From assembly GCA_963704875.1 (NCBI GenBank), contig CAVPIA010000005.1:310001-374000 (forward strand): a stretch of DNA of 64,000 nt, read 5' to 3'. The stretch's first letter is position 1. Every line of letters begins with the position of its first letter. Of the stretch, positions 16,325 to 25,660 are shown piece by piece. A program made the position numbers and the translations under genes. The notes beneath the pieces are model-generated. The model was given only the letters and a program-made list of their open reading frames with translations. It was not told the origin of the DNA and ran no database searches. Source of the stretch: CAMYOC01 sp963704875. Its GTDB lineage: Bacteria > Pseudomonadota > Gammaproteobacteria > Steroidobacterales > XN24.

Positions 16325-18054
16325 GCCACTCTCGTTACAGCAAGAACCTTTTTCAGAAGCGTTTCAATCGACGCCTGCTGATGGTTGGCGGCCTCTTCGC
16401 AATCAGCGCCACGGTGCTGCTGGGACGTGCAGTGCAGTTGCAATGGCTAGACCAGGCGTTTTTGGCTCGCGAGGGTGACGCCAGGCACTTGCGGGTGGCA
16501 GAAATCTCAGCGCACCGCGGCATGATCGTCGATCGCAATGGTGAGCCGCTGGCAGTAAGCACCCCGGTCGACAGCATCTGGGTCAACCCGAAACAACTGC
16601 TGCAGGCGAGCGACCGGATCGAGGAACTCGCCGGAGCGCTGGGCTGGCAACACGATCGCCTGCTCGGGTTGCTGACGCAGAACCCGGATCGGGAATTCTT
16701 CTATTTGATGCGCCACATGCCTCCCTACAAAGCCGAGGCAGTGCTGGACCTTGAGATCCCCGGTGTCTATTCGCAGCGTGAGTACCGGCGCTATTACCCC
16801 GCGGGTGAAGTGACCGGTCATGTGGTTGGTTTCACCAATGTCGACGATCAGGGCCTCGAGGGGCTTGAGCTTGCCTACGATCCATGGCTTTCCGGCCAGC
16901 CAGGTGCGAAACGCGTGTTGCGGGATCGATTGGGCCGCGCGATCGAGAATGTGGAGAGTATTCGCGCGCCGCAGGCAGGTCGCAGTCTGGTCACCAGTCT
17001 GGACCTTCGTATTCAGTACATGGCCTACAGAGCGCTGAAGACCGCGGTGCAGGAGCACGCGGCGCGGGCCGGCTCGGTGGTCATCCTGGACGTCGCCACT
17101 GGCGAAGTGCTGGCGATGGTCAACCAGCCTGGTTACAACCCCAACGACCGGCGTCGCTTTGATGTCTCGCGTTTCCGCAACCAGGCGGCGACGGATCTTT
17201 TCGAGCCGGGCTCGAGTTTCAAGCCCTTTATTATCGCTGCCGCCCTCGAGAGCGATCGATACGCGGCAGACTCGTTTATCGATACCTCGCCAGGCTACAT
17301 CATGGTCGGCGCCAAGACGATCGAGGATCCGCACAACCTGGGGCGCATCCCGATCACCACAGTCCTGACCAGGTCGAGCAACGTCGGCGCTTCTCGTATC
17401 GCGTTGTCACTCGATGGTCAGCAGTTGTGGACGGTGTTGGAAGGCTTCGGATTCGGTGAGCTGACCTCCAGCGGATTTCCAGGTGAATCCGCCGGTCTGC
17501 TCAATCATTACGAGCACTGGCGCGAGATCGGACAGGCCGTGCTGGCCTATGGTTATGGGCTCTCGGTGACCCCGCTGCAACTGGCCCAGGCCTATGCCAT
17601 TCTCGGCGCTGGCGGATTGCAGCGGCCGGTTTCGCTGATCGCGGTAGATCAACCACCCGCCGCCACCCGGGTGATATCCGCCGCCACCGCCAGCACCGTG
17701 ATCGCGATGATGGAGACCGTGGTCGGGCCCGACGGTACCGCGCGCAAAGCGAAACTGGCGGGCTACCGCACGGCTGGAAAGACCGGCACCGTCCGCAAGG
17801 CGACTGCCGGGGGATACTCGGAGAGTCGCTACACCGCCGTATTCGGCGGGCTTGTGCCGGCGTCGAATCCGCGTCTGGCCATCGTCGTTGCGGTGCATGA
17901 GCCCAGCCGTGGTGTCTATTACGGCGGTGAAGTGGCAGCGCCGGTGTTTGCCGATGTGGCAGCTGGCGCATTGCGGGTTCTCGGTGTGCCACCGGATGAA
18001 GAGCCGGCAGATACTGCTGACCAGCGCGTGATTCAGGCGATGAGCCAACCATGA
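16321..18054 (+). CDS. ftsI: Septal transpeptidase FtsI (PBP3)
   Basis: Class B penicillin-binding protein that cross-links septal peptidoglycan. With the ATG at 16321 it has 577 residues: a membrane anchor (about 19-37), the non-catalytic dimerisation/pedestal region (ISAHRGMIVDRNG), and a transpeptidase domain with active Ser298 in SSFK, SSN at 352-354 and KTG at 487-489. It overlaps ftsL and murE by 4 bp each. Confidence 0.98.
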   Translation: MSHSRYSKNLFQKRFNRRLLMVGGLFAISATVLLGRAVQLQWLDQAFLAREGDARHLRVAEISAHRGMIVDRNGEPLAVSTPVDSIWVNPKQLLQASDRIEELAGALGWQHDRLLGLLTQNPDREFFYLMRHMPPYKAEAVLDLEIPGVYSQREYRRYYPAGEVTGHVVGFTNVDDQGLEGLELAYDPWLSGQPGAKRVLRDRLGRAIENVESIRAPQAGRSLVTSLDLRIQYMAYRALKTAVQEHAARAGSVVILDVATGEVLAMVNQPGYNPNDRRRFDVSRFRNQAATDLFEPGSSFKPFIIAAALESDRYAADSFIDTSPGYIMVGAKTIEDPHNLGRIPITTVLTRSSNVGASRIALSLDGQQLWTVLEGFGFGELTSSGFPGESAGLLNHYEHWREIGQAVLAYGYGLSVTPLQLAQAYAILGAGGLQRPVSLIAVDQPPAATRVISAATASTVIAMMETVVGPDGTARKAKLAGYRTAGKTGTVRKATAGGYSESRYTAVFGGLVPASNPRLAIVVAVHEPSRGVYYGGEVAAPVFADVAAGALRVLGVPPDEEPADTADQRVIQAMSQP

Positions 18055-19553
18055 TGGCCGCATCGACGATCCAGCCAGGCGTGGCGTTGACGGACCTGTT
18101 CGACGACTGCCTGCCTGCCGAACTTGCCGGACTGCGTATCAGTGACATTGCAGCGGACTCGCGCAAGGTCGTTGCCGGTTCCCTGTTTCTCGCTTGTCGT
18201 GGCCGCAGTGGCCATGGACTCGATCATTTGTCCCAGGCACTCGAGAATGGGGCGGCAGCAGTCGCCTGGGAGCCCGAAGCCGACGCTGTTGCGGGCGGTT
18301 TGGCGCTGCCGGTGCCTGCATTCGCTGTACCCGGACTTGTGCAGCGCCTGGGACAGATCGCAGATCGGTTTTTCGGTCGCCCGTCCGCAGCGCTTGCGGT
18401 GATCGGCATTACCGGCACCAATGGCAAGACCACCTGTGCGCACCTGGTCGCCGGCGCACTGGAAGCGCTGGGCCGGCCTGCCGGCAGCATCGGCACGTTG
18501 GGCAGTGGTCGCTTTGGCGCCTTGACGCCTGGCACATTGACCACGCCTGACGCGGTTGAGGTGCATCGGAATCTGGCGCGGATTCGTGACTGTGGAGGGG
18601 AATTCGCGTCGATGGAAGTCTCCTCCCATGCGCTGGATCAGGGCCGCGTTGCCGGGGTGCGTTTTCGTCTCGCTGCGTTGACCAATCTGAGCCGGGAGCA
18701 CCTGGATTACCACGTCGACATGCAGCGCTATGGTGAGGCCAAAGCGCGGCTGTTCAAAGCGCCTGGCCTGACGCGTGCTGTGATCAACGCAGACGATGAA
18801 TTTGGCCGCCGCCTGCTGGAAAATCCGCCGCACGGCGTCAGCATGTTCGCCGTAGGACGCGAGGTTTCCGCCTATGGCCCGCAGGCGCTTTCCATAAGGT
18901 CAGTCAACAGCAGCGCGAACGGGCTGGACGTCGAATTTGCTTTCGGCGACGCGCTTGAATGTCTGCATTCTCCGCTTTGGGGCGAGTTCAATGCGGAGAA
19001 TCTGGCAGTCGCACTGGGTCTGCTGCTCGGTCTGGACGTCAGTCTCGAAGCGGCGGTGTTGGCACTGGCAACCGTGTCTGCCCCGGCCGGCCGCATGGAG
19101 GCTTTGTCAAAAGCTGATTCGCCGGTGGTGCTGGTCGATTACGCTCACACGCCTGACGCCTTGGCCAAGGCGCTGACCGCGGCGCGGAGTCACTGCCCTG
19201 GAAAACTGTTTTGCGTGTTCGGGTGTGGTGGCGAACGTGACCCGGGCAAGCGGCCGCAGATGGGTAGCGTGGCCGAGAAACTGGCCGACCAGATCATTCT
19301 GACTGACGACAATCCGCGCGCTGAGAACGGCGACCGGATCCTCGCTGACATCGTCGCCGGTATGACCTCCGAGCCGATGCGCCAGCGCGATCGCGCCGCC
19401 GCGATAAAGGCTGCCATTGCAGCAGCCGGGCGCGGCGACGTGGTGCTGGTAGCGGGCAAGGGCCACGAGAACTACCAGCTGGGCGCAAGCGGCCGGCGCC
19501 CATTCAGCGACCGCCAGGTGGTGCTGGATGCCCTGGAGTCCAGACATGATTAG
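18051..19553 (+). CDS. murE: UDP-MurNAc-L-Ala-D-Glu:meso-diaminopimelate ligase MurE
   Basis: Adds the third residue of the peptidoglycan stem peptide. Its 500 residues include the P-loop GITGTNGKTTCAHL and the substrate motif DNPRAENG, whose DNPR form is associated with meso-DAP rather than lysine, consistent with a Gram-negative wall. Tandem ATGs open the gene; the first overlaps the ftsI TGA. It overlaps murF by 8 bp. Confidence 0.97.
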   Translation: MMAASTIQPGVALTDLFDDCLPAELAGLRISDIAADSRKVVAGSLFLACRGRSGHGLDHLSQALENGAAAVAWEPEADAVAGGLALPVPAFAVPGLVQRLGQIADRFFGRPSAALAVIGITGTNGKTTCAHLVAGALEALGRPAGSIGTLGSGRFGALTPGTLTTPDAVEVHRNLARIRDCGGEFASMEVSSHALDQGRVAGVRFRLAALTNLSREHLDYHVDMQRYGEAKARLFKAPGLTRAVINADDEFGRRLLENPPHGVSMFAVGREVSAYGPQALSIRSVNSSANGLDVEFAFGDALECLHSPLWGEFNAENLAVALGLLLGLDVSLEAAVLALATVSAPAGRMEALSKADSPVVLVDYAHTPDALAKALTAARSHCPGKLFCVFGCGGERDPGKRPQMGSVAEKLADQIILTDDNPRAENGDRILADIVAGMTSEPMRQRDRAAAIKAAIAAAGRGDVVLVAGKGHENYQLGASGRRPFSDRQVVLDALESRHD

Positions 19554-20919
19554 CGGTCGGCTCACGGAGATCACGAAGGTGCTGCGGGCTGAGCTGATCG
19601 GCAGTGACGGCAGCTTCCTCGGCATCAGCACGGACTCCCGCAATATTGAGGCCGGGCAGCTATTCGTTGCTCTGCGTGGCCCGCGATTTGATGGGCACAA
19701 GTTCCTCGCAGAGGCTGCGAGCTGCGGCGCCTGCGCGGCGCTGGTCGACACTGTCTCTGAGCTGCCGATGCCGCAGGTGCGGGTGCCGGACACGCTGCGC
19801 GCGCTGGGCGATCTGGCGGTTGACTGGCGCGCGCGCTTCGATCTTCCGGTAATCGGAGTGACCGGTAGCTTCGGCAAAACGACGGTCAAGGAGATGCTCG
19901 CCCGGATTCTGGGTCAGGGGCGATCGACGCTGGTCACCCGCGGCAATCTGAACAACGAGATCGGTGTGCCTCTGACGCTATTCGGATTGTCGCCACGAGA
20001 TCAGTGTGCGGTTATCGAGATGGGCGCGAACCATGCCGGCGAGATCGCCCGGCTGTGTGCGATCGCCTCACCGGATATCGGTCTGGTCACTGTAGCCGGG
20101 GCATGTCATCTGGAGGGCTTCGGCTCACTGGAAGGGGTGGCCCGGGCCAAGGGCGAGATGTTTCAGGCGTTGCCGGCAGAGGGCGTCGCGGTGATCAATG
20201 CCGACGACAGTTTCGCCGGTCTCTGGCGCCAGTTCGCCGGCGCACGACCGGTGAGCACTTTCGGCCTGGGTCCCGCCGCAGATTATACGGCCCGCGAAAT
20301 CCGTCGGGTCGCCGACGACGAGCTGAGGTTTCTGCTTGTCTGTCCGGAAGGCGAGGCGCCGGTGAGACTCCCGCTCGCTGGCCGGCACAACGTGGTCAAC
20401 GCACTCGCCGCAGCAGCCAGCGGGATCAGGGCTGGCGCCAGCCTCGAGCAGGTGGTGGCCGGATTGGAATCGATGGTGCCCGTGGCAGGCCGCATGCAGT
20501 TGCTGCGCACCCACGCCGGCGGCCGACTGATCGATGACAGTTACAACGCCAGTCCTCGCACGGTGCGGGCCGGTCTGGACTACCTGTGCGAACTGCAGGG
20601 CCGGCCATGGGCCGCCCTGGGAGATATGGGAGAGCTGGGCGAGAGCGGCCCGGAACTTCACAGCGAGATCGGGCACTACGCCCGCAGCATCGGTATCGAG
20701 CGATTGTTCGTGCTCGGCCCTTTGAGTGAACACACAGCTGCGGCCTTCGGTGCCGGCGCGCTGCACTTCTTTGATACCGCGAATCTCAGCATGGCATTGA
20801 GCGAGGCGCTCGATGCCGACGTCAATGTGTTGGTAAAGGGATCGCGGATGATGCGGATGGAAAACGTGGTTCAGGCGTTGACAGGGCCGACTCTGGCCAG
20901 AGCAGGAGGGGGGCTGTGA
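19546..20919 (+). CDS. murF: UDP-MurNAc-tripeptide:D-Ala-D-Ala ligase MurF
   Basis: Adds D-Ala-D-Ala to complete the pentapeptide. With the ATG at 19546 it is 457 residues, having the N-terminal Mur domain (GISTDSRNIEAGQLFVALRG, in short STDSRNIEAG), the P-loop GVTGSFGKTTVKEM, and the C-terminal domain motif IDDSYNASPRTVRAGLD. It overlaps murE and is followed 4 bp later by mraY. Confidence 0.97.
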   Translation: MISGRLTEITKVLRAELIGSDGSFLGISTDSRNIEAGQLFVALRGPRFDGHKFLAEAASCGACAALVDTVSELPMPQVRVPDTLRALGDLAVDWRARFDLPVIGVTGSFGKTTVKEMLARILGQGRSTLVTRGNLNNEIGVPLTLFGLSPRDQCAVIEMGANHAGEIARLCAIASPDIGLVTVAGACHLEGFGSLEGVARAKGEMFQALPAEGVAVINADDSFAGLWRQFAGARPVSTFGLGPAADYTAREIRRVADDELRFLLVCPEGEAPVRLPLAGRHNVVNALAAAASGIRAGASLEQVVAGLESMVPVAGRMQLLRTHAGGRLIDDSYNASPRTVRAGLDYLCELQGRPWAALGDMGELGESGPELHSEIGHYARSIGIERLFVLGPLSEHTAAAFGAGALHFFDTANLSMALSEALDADVNVLVKGSRMMRMENVVQALTGPTLARAGGGL

Positions 20920-20923
20920 ACTC

Positions 20924-22009
20924 ATGCTGCTATTTCTGACCGAATATCTGACCCAGTTCGAATCCGCGTTCAACGTGTTTGGTTATCTGACCATGCGCGC
21001 GATCATGGGTGCGCTGACTGCATTATTGATCGCGCTGCTGGTCGGGCCATGGATGATCCGTCGCCTGAGTTTCCATCAGATCGGACAGACCGTGCGCGAG
21101 TTCGGACCGGAGAGCCATTTGCCCAAGGCGGGGACGCCAACCATGGGTGGCACGCTGATCCTGGTCGCCGTCGTCGTCAGCACCATATTGTGGGCCGATC
21201 CGGCCAACCGTTTTGTCTGGATCGTGTTGCTGGTGACGCTGGCATTCGGCGTGATTGGTTTCGTTGACGATTACCGCAAGCTCGCGCTTGGAGACAGCCG
21301 TGGTCTGCCGGCGCGCTGGAAATATTTCTGGCAATCGATCGCCGGTCTGGCCGCGGCCATCGTGCTCTATACCACCGCTCAGGACCCGGCGGTGGAAACC
21401 GCCCTGCTGGTGCCATTTGTCAAAGACCTGATGCTACCGCTGGGCGCGTTTTACATCCTGCTTACCTATTTCGTCATCGTCGGTTCCAGCAATGCGGTCA
21501 ATCTGACTGACGGCCTGGATGGCCTGGCGATCATGCCGACGGTGCTGGTCGGCGGCGCACTTGGGATCTTCGCCTATGCCACCGGCAACGCGCGCTTCTC
21601 GGACTACCTCGGTATTCCGTTCATTCCGGGCACCGGCGAGATGCTGGTGTTCTGCGCGACGCTGGTCGGGGCCGGCCTCGGTTTTCTCTGGTTCAACACC
21701 TACCCGGCACAGGTCTTTATGGGAGACGTCGGCGCGCTGGCCCTGGGCGCTGCTCTTGGAACAGTGGCCGTTGTCGTGCGGCAGGAAATCGTGTTCTTCG
21801 TGATGGCGGGCGTGTTCGTAGTGGAAACCGTTTCGGTGATGCTGCAGGTCGCGTCGTTCAAGCTGACCGGCAAGCGCATTTTCCGCATGGCGCCGCTGCA
21901 CCATCACTTCGAATTGAAAGGTTGGGCCGAGCCAAAGGTGATCGTCCGATTCTGGATTATCACCGTGGTGCTGGTTCTGTTCGGACTTGCGACCCTGAAA
22001 CTAAGATGA
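20924..22009 (+). CDS. mraY: Phospho-MurNAc-pentapeptide translocase MraY
   Basis: Integral-membrane enzyme that makes lipid I from UDP-MurNAc-pentapeptide and undecaprenyl phosphate. Its 361 residues contain about ten membrane helices and the catalytic aspartate motifs VDDYRKL and NAVNLTDGLDGLA, plus HHHFELKGWAE near the C-terminus. A GGAGG-type ribosome-binding site lies just before its ATG. It overlaps murD (AAGATGAG). Confidence 0.98.
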   Translation: MLLFLTEYLTQFESAFNVFGYLTMRAIMGALTALLIALLVGPWMIRRLSFHQIGQTVREFGPESHLPKAGTPTMGGTLILVAVVVSTILWADPANRFVWIVLLVTLAFGVIGFVDDYRKLALGDSRGLPARWKYFWQSIAGLAAAIVLYTTAQDPAVETALLVPFVKDLMLPLGAFYILLTYFVIVGSSNAVNLTDGLDGLAIMPTVLVGGALGIFAYATGNARFSDYLGIPFIPGTGEMLVFCATLVGAGLGFLWFNTYPAQVFMGDVGALALGAALGTVAVVVRQEIVFFVMAGVFVVETVSVMLQVASFKLTGKRIFRMAPLHHHFELKGWAEPKVIVRFWIITVVLVLFGLATLKLR

Positions 22010-23391
22010 GCACATCCCTCTTCATCCGGCCCTCGGCCGCCCACGATGACACCCGCGCTTCGGGTGCTCGCGGCACCTGCGTGGTGCTTGGCCTGGGCGC
22101 CACCGGTTTGTCTTGTGCCCGGCATCTGTCGGCCGCAGGGTTTGCAGTGCTGGTGCTGGACAGCCGTCAGCATCCGCCGGCTGCAGAGCAGCTGCGGATG
22201 GAAGTGCCCAACGCGAAAATGCTCAGCGGCACGCTGGACACGGAACTGCCTGCGGACACACAGGAAATCGTGCTGTCGCCCGGCCTGGGAACGGATCTGC
22301 CGCTTGCCGCCAGGGCGCGGAAGCTCGGATTGCCAGTGGTCGGGGACATCGAGTTGTTTGCACGCGCGGTACAGGCACCGGTGGCCGCGATCACCGGCTC
22401 CAACGGCAAGAGCACCGTAACCACCATGTTGGCCCTGATGGCCGAGGCAGCCGGCCGGCGGGTCCTGGCCGGTGCCAATCTGGGTACGCCGGCGCTTGAC
22501 CTGCTGCGCGAGCCGACCCCGGATCTGTTCGCGCTTGAGTTGTCGAGTTTCCAGCTGGAAGTGACCGCGTCGCTCACGCCAGCGGTGGCGGCGGTGCTGA
22601 ATATCTCCGCCGATCACATCGATCGGCATGGTTCACTCGACGCCTATGCGGCCGCCAAATCGAGGATCTATCGGGGCGCGCGGACAGCCGTTGCCAACCG
22701 TCAGGATCCGCTGGTCATGGCCATGGTCAAGGCGCATCCGGATGTGCTGACCTTTGGCATGGATAGCCCGGGACCAGGCCATTTCGGGCTCCTGGGCCAG
22801 GACGCCGGTATGCAGCTCGCCCGCGGCAAGGACGCGCTGATGCCGGCCGCCGATCTGGGCGTGAGCGGCCTGCACAATGCGGCCAATGCGCTGGCGGCGC
22901 TGGCCATAGGCAGCGCGCTGGGGCTTCAAATGGACCCGATGCTGCAAGCATTGCGGGACTTTCCGGGCTTGCCACATCGCACCCAGACGGTCGCGAACGC
23001 GCTGCAGATGCGTTGGATCGACGATTCCAAAGCGACCAATGTAGGTGCCGCGATGGCGGCGATCGAGGGTCTGCCCGGACCCATCCTGCTGATAGCCGGT
23101 GGCGATGGTAAGGGGCAGGACTTCGAGCCGCTGGCCGCGGCGCTGGCAGATCGCGCCAGAGCCGCCATCCTGCTGGGCCGTGATGCGCCGATCCTGGCCC
23201 GGGCACTCGGCGATGTCTGTCCGGTACACCTGGTCACGGACATGAGCGAAGCGGTCGACCTGGCGGCCAGTCTGGGGCAGGCCGGGGACACGGTCCTGCT
23301 GTCGCCGGCGTGCTCAAGCCTCGACATGTATACAAGCTACGCACAACGAGGTGCCGCATTCGCGAACGCGGCCCGTGAGCTGACAGCATGA
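22006..23391 (+). CDS. murD: UDP-MurNAc-L-alanine:D-glutamate ligase MurD
   Basis: Adds D-Glu to UDP-MurNAc-L-Ala. With the ATG at 22006 it has 461 residues: an N-terminal Rossmann-like UDP domain (VVLGLGATGLSCARHL), the ATP P-loop AITGSNGKSTVTTM, ELSSFQLE, and a C-terminal domain with LLSPACSSLDMYTSYAQRG. It has 4-bp overlaps with both neighbours. Confidence 0.97.
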   Translation: MSTSLFIRPSAAHDDTRASGARGTCVVLGLGATGLSCARHLSAAGFAVLVLDSRQHPPAAEQLRMEVPNAKMLSGTLDTELPADTQEIVLSPGLGTDLPLAARARKLGLPVVGDIELFARAVQAPVAAITGSNGKSTVTTMLALMAEAAGRRVLAGANLGTPALDLLREPTPDLFALELSSFQLEVTASLTPAVAAVLNISADHIDRHGSLDAYAAAKSRIYRGARTAVANRQDPLVMAMVKAHPDVLTFGMDSPGPGHFGLLGQDAGMQLARGKDALMPAADLGVSGLHNAANALAALAIGSALGLQMDPMLQALRDFPGLPHRTQTVANALQMRWIDDSKATNVGAAMAAIEGLPGPILLIAGGDGKGQDFEPLAAALADRARAAILLGRDAPILARALGDVCPVHLVTDMSEAVDLAASLGQAGDTVLLSPACSSLDMYTSYAQRGAAFANAARELTA

Positions 23392-24569
23392 GCAGCATCA
23401 GACGCAGCAGAGTCGCTGGCAAGACCCTGCCGATGCCTGCGGGCAGTCAGCTTGATCCCTGGCTTGCCGGCGCTGCACTGGCGCTGGTGTGTCTGGGTCT
23501 GATCATGGTGACCTCGGCCTCGATAACCAGTGCCGACAGAGAACTGGGTGCGCCTTTCCAATATCTGATCCGGCAGACGGTCTATCTCGGCATCGGTGGT
23601 GTTGCCGCGCTGATTTGTTATCTGGTTCCGCTGCGTTACTGGGAACGGACCAGCTTCCCGTTGTTGCTGGCGGCCTTCGTGCTGTTGCTGGCAGTACTGA
23701 TTCCCGGCATCGGCCGCGAGGTCAATGGCAGTTCTCGCTGGTTGCCGATGGGTCCGGTGAATGTGCAGGTATCTGAACCGGCACGTCTGATGATCCTGTT
23801 CTTCGTGTCCGCTTATGTGGCGCGGCGATCACGCGAACTGGCGGAATCTCTGGGTGGTTTTTTGAAGCCGGTCGCCATTGTTGCCGCTGCCTGTGTCCTG
23901 CTGCTGATGGAGCCGGACTTCGGTGCGGCGACGGTCCTGCTTGCCACCTGCCTCGGTGTGCTGTTCGCGGGTGGTGTGCGCTTGCGCTACTTCTTCTCTC
24001 TGGCCGGCGTGGCTGTGCTGGCGCTTGCGGCGCTGGCGGTGGCGTCGCCGTATCGGGTGCGACGGCTGACCGCATTCCTGGATCCGTGGGCAGACCCGTT
24101 TGATGCCGGTTTCCAGCTCACCCAATCCCTGATCGCAATCGGGCGTGGCGAATGGATGGGCGTCGGTCTCGGCGGCAGCGTACAGAAACTGTTTTATCTG
24201 CCGGAGGCGCACACCGACTTCGTGTTCGCGGTGTACGCAGAGGAACTGGGCCTGATCGGCGTGATTGCATTGGTGCTGGTCTATGGCCTGATGGTCTGGC
24301 GCACGCTCGCGGTTTCTTCACGCTGTATCAATCGCGGGCACACCTTTGCCGGTTGTCTGAGTTTTGGCATTGGCACCTGGCTGGGTGCGCAGGCGGCGGT
24401 AAACATCGCCGTAAACATGGGTTTGCTACCGACCAAGGGGCTGACCTTGCCGCTGGTCAGTTTTGGCGGAAGCTCTCTCGTCGTGTGTTGCGCGGCCATT
24501 GGTCTGGTGCTCCGGGCCAATGCGGAATGCGGCCAGCCGCCAAATCGTTCGCGCGGGAGGTCGTCATGA
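23388..24569 (+). CDS. ftsW: Lipid II polymerase FtsW
   Basis: SEDS-family septal glycosyltransferase that works with FtsI. Its 393 residues form about ten membrane helices. Family marks include the region GSSRWLPMGPVNVQVSEPA, the MEPDFGAATVLLATCLGVLF segment and the C-terminal GLLPTKGLTLPLVSFGGSS. It overlaps murD and murG by 4 bp each. Confidence 0.97.
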   Translation: MSSIRRSRVAGKTLPMPAGSQLDPWLAGAALALVCLGLIMVTSASITSADRELGAPFQYLIRQTVYLGIGGVAALICYLVPLRYWERTSFPLLLAAFVLLLAVLIPGIGREVNGSSRWLPMGPVNVQVSEPARLMILFFVSAYVARRSRELAESLGGFLKPVAIVAAACVLLLMEPDFGAATVLLATCLGVLFAGGVRLRYFFSLAGVAVLALAALAVASPYRVRRLTAFLDPWADPFDAGFQLTQSLIAIGRGEWMGVGLGGSVQKLFYLPEAHTDFVFAVYAEELGLIGVIALVLVYGLMVWRTLAVSSRCINRGHTFAGCLSFGIGTWLGAQAAVNIAVNMGLLPTKGLTLPLVSFGGSSLVVCCAAIGLVLRANAECGQPPNRSRGRSS

Positions 24570-25660
24570 CTCAGCGCCCGATTCTGATCATGGCGGGTGG
24601 TACCGGCGGTCACGTGTTTCCCGGTCTGGCCGTGGCCCATGGGCTGATGGCCCACGACCAGCCGGTCGCCTGGCTGGGGACCCGCAGGGGGCTGGAGTCG
24701 CGCCTGGTGCCGCAGGCCGGGATCACTCTCCACCTTATTTCCGTCGGTGGTCTGCGCGGCAAAGGTGCGCTGATCCGGCTGCTGGCACCGCTGCGTCTGG
24801 GATGGGCTCTGATCCAGTCTCTGGCGTTGATGTTGCGTCTGCGGCCGCGTGCCGTGCTGGGTATGGGCGGCTTCGTCAGTGGTCCCGGCGGCCTCGCTGC
24901 CTGGCTGACCCGCCGGCCATTGCTGATTCACGAACAGAATGCGATAGCCGGGCTGACCAACCGCCTGCTCAGTCGATTCGCCGGCCGCTTGATGGAGGCA
25001 TTTCCGGGGAGCCTGGCAAATGCCGGAGAGGCGTTTGCGGTGGGTAACCCGGTACGCCCCGAGATCACCGCCATCGAAGCGCCCGAGACACGACTCAAGG
25101 GCCGTCAGGGGCCGATTCGTTTGCTGGTGTTCGGCGGCAGCCAGGGGGCACGCAAGATCAACCAGCAGGTGCCGGCGGCGCTTTCGCTGCTGGCGCCTGA
25201 CTTGCGTCCGGACATCCTGCATCAGACCGGCGAGGCCGATCTGGGGTCGGTCAATGCCGCCTATCAACAGGCCGGCATTGGTGCACGGGTGACGCCGTTT
25301 ATCGATGACATGGCAGCCGCATACGCGTGGGCAGATCTGGTCATCTGCCGTTCCGGCGCGCTGACCGTGTCCGAGCTTGCCGCCGCCGGACTGGGCGCGA
25401 TCCTGATCCCGTTCGCGGCGGCGGTAGACGATCATCAAACGCGCAACGCGGAATATCTGACGGCGGAACAGGCAGCGGTCCTGTTGCCTGAAGCGGATTT
25501 GAGTCCGGCGCTGCTGGCGGATCAGTTGCGGCCGCTGCTGGCGGACCGTCACAAGTTGCTCGAGCTGGCGTGCAGAGCCCGGGCACGATCCCAGCCGCAT
25601 TCTCTGGAATTGATCGTCGGCGCCTGTCTGCAGGCGGCCGGGGTGGAGGCGGCGGCATGA
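24566..25660 (+). CDS. murG: UDP-GlcNAc:lipid I transferase MurG
   Basis: Makes lipid II on the inner face of the membrane. With the ATG at 24566 it is 364 residues, a GT-B glycosyltransferase with the N-terminal glycine-rich loop MAGGTGGHVFPGLAVA, the motif HEQNAIAGLTNR, and the C-terminal nucleotide-binding motifs VFGGSQGARKIN and CRSGALTVSELAAAGL. It overlaps ftsW and murC by 4 bp. Confidence 0.98.
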   Translation: MTQRPILIMAGGTGGHVFPGLAVAHGLMAHDQPVAWLGTRRGLESRLVPQAGITLHLISVGGLRGKGALIRLLAPLRLGWALIQSLALMLRLRPRAVLGMGGFVSGPGGLAAWLTRRPLLIHEQNAIAGLTNRLLSRFAGRLMEAFPGSLANAGEAFAVGNPVRPEITAIEAPETRLKGRQGPIRLLVFGGSQGARKINQQVPAALSLLAPDLRPDILHQTGEADLGSVNAAYQQAGIGARVTPFIDDMAAAYAWADLVICRSGALTVSELAAAGLGAILIPFAAAVDDHQTRNAEYLTAEQAAVLLPEADLSPALLADQLRPLLADRHKLLELACRARARSQPHSLELIVGACLQAAGVEAAA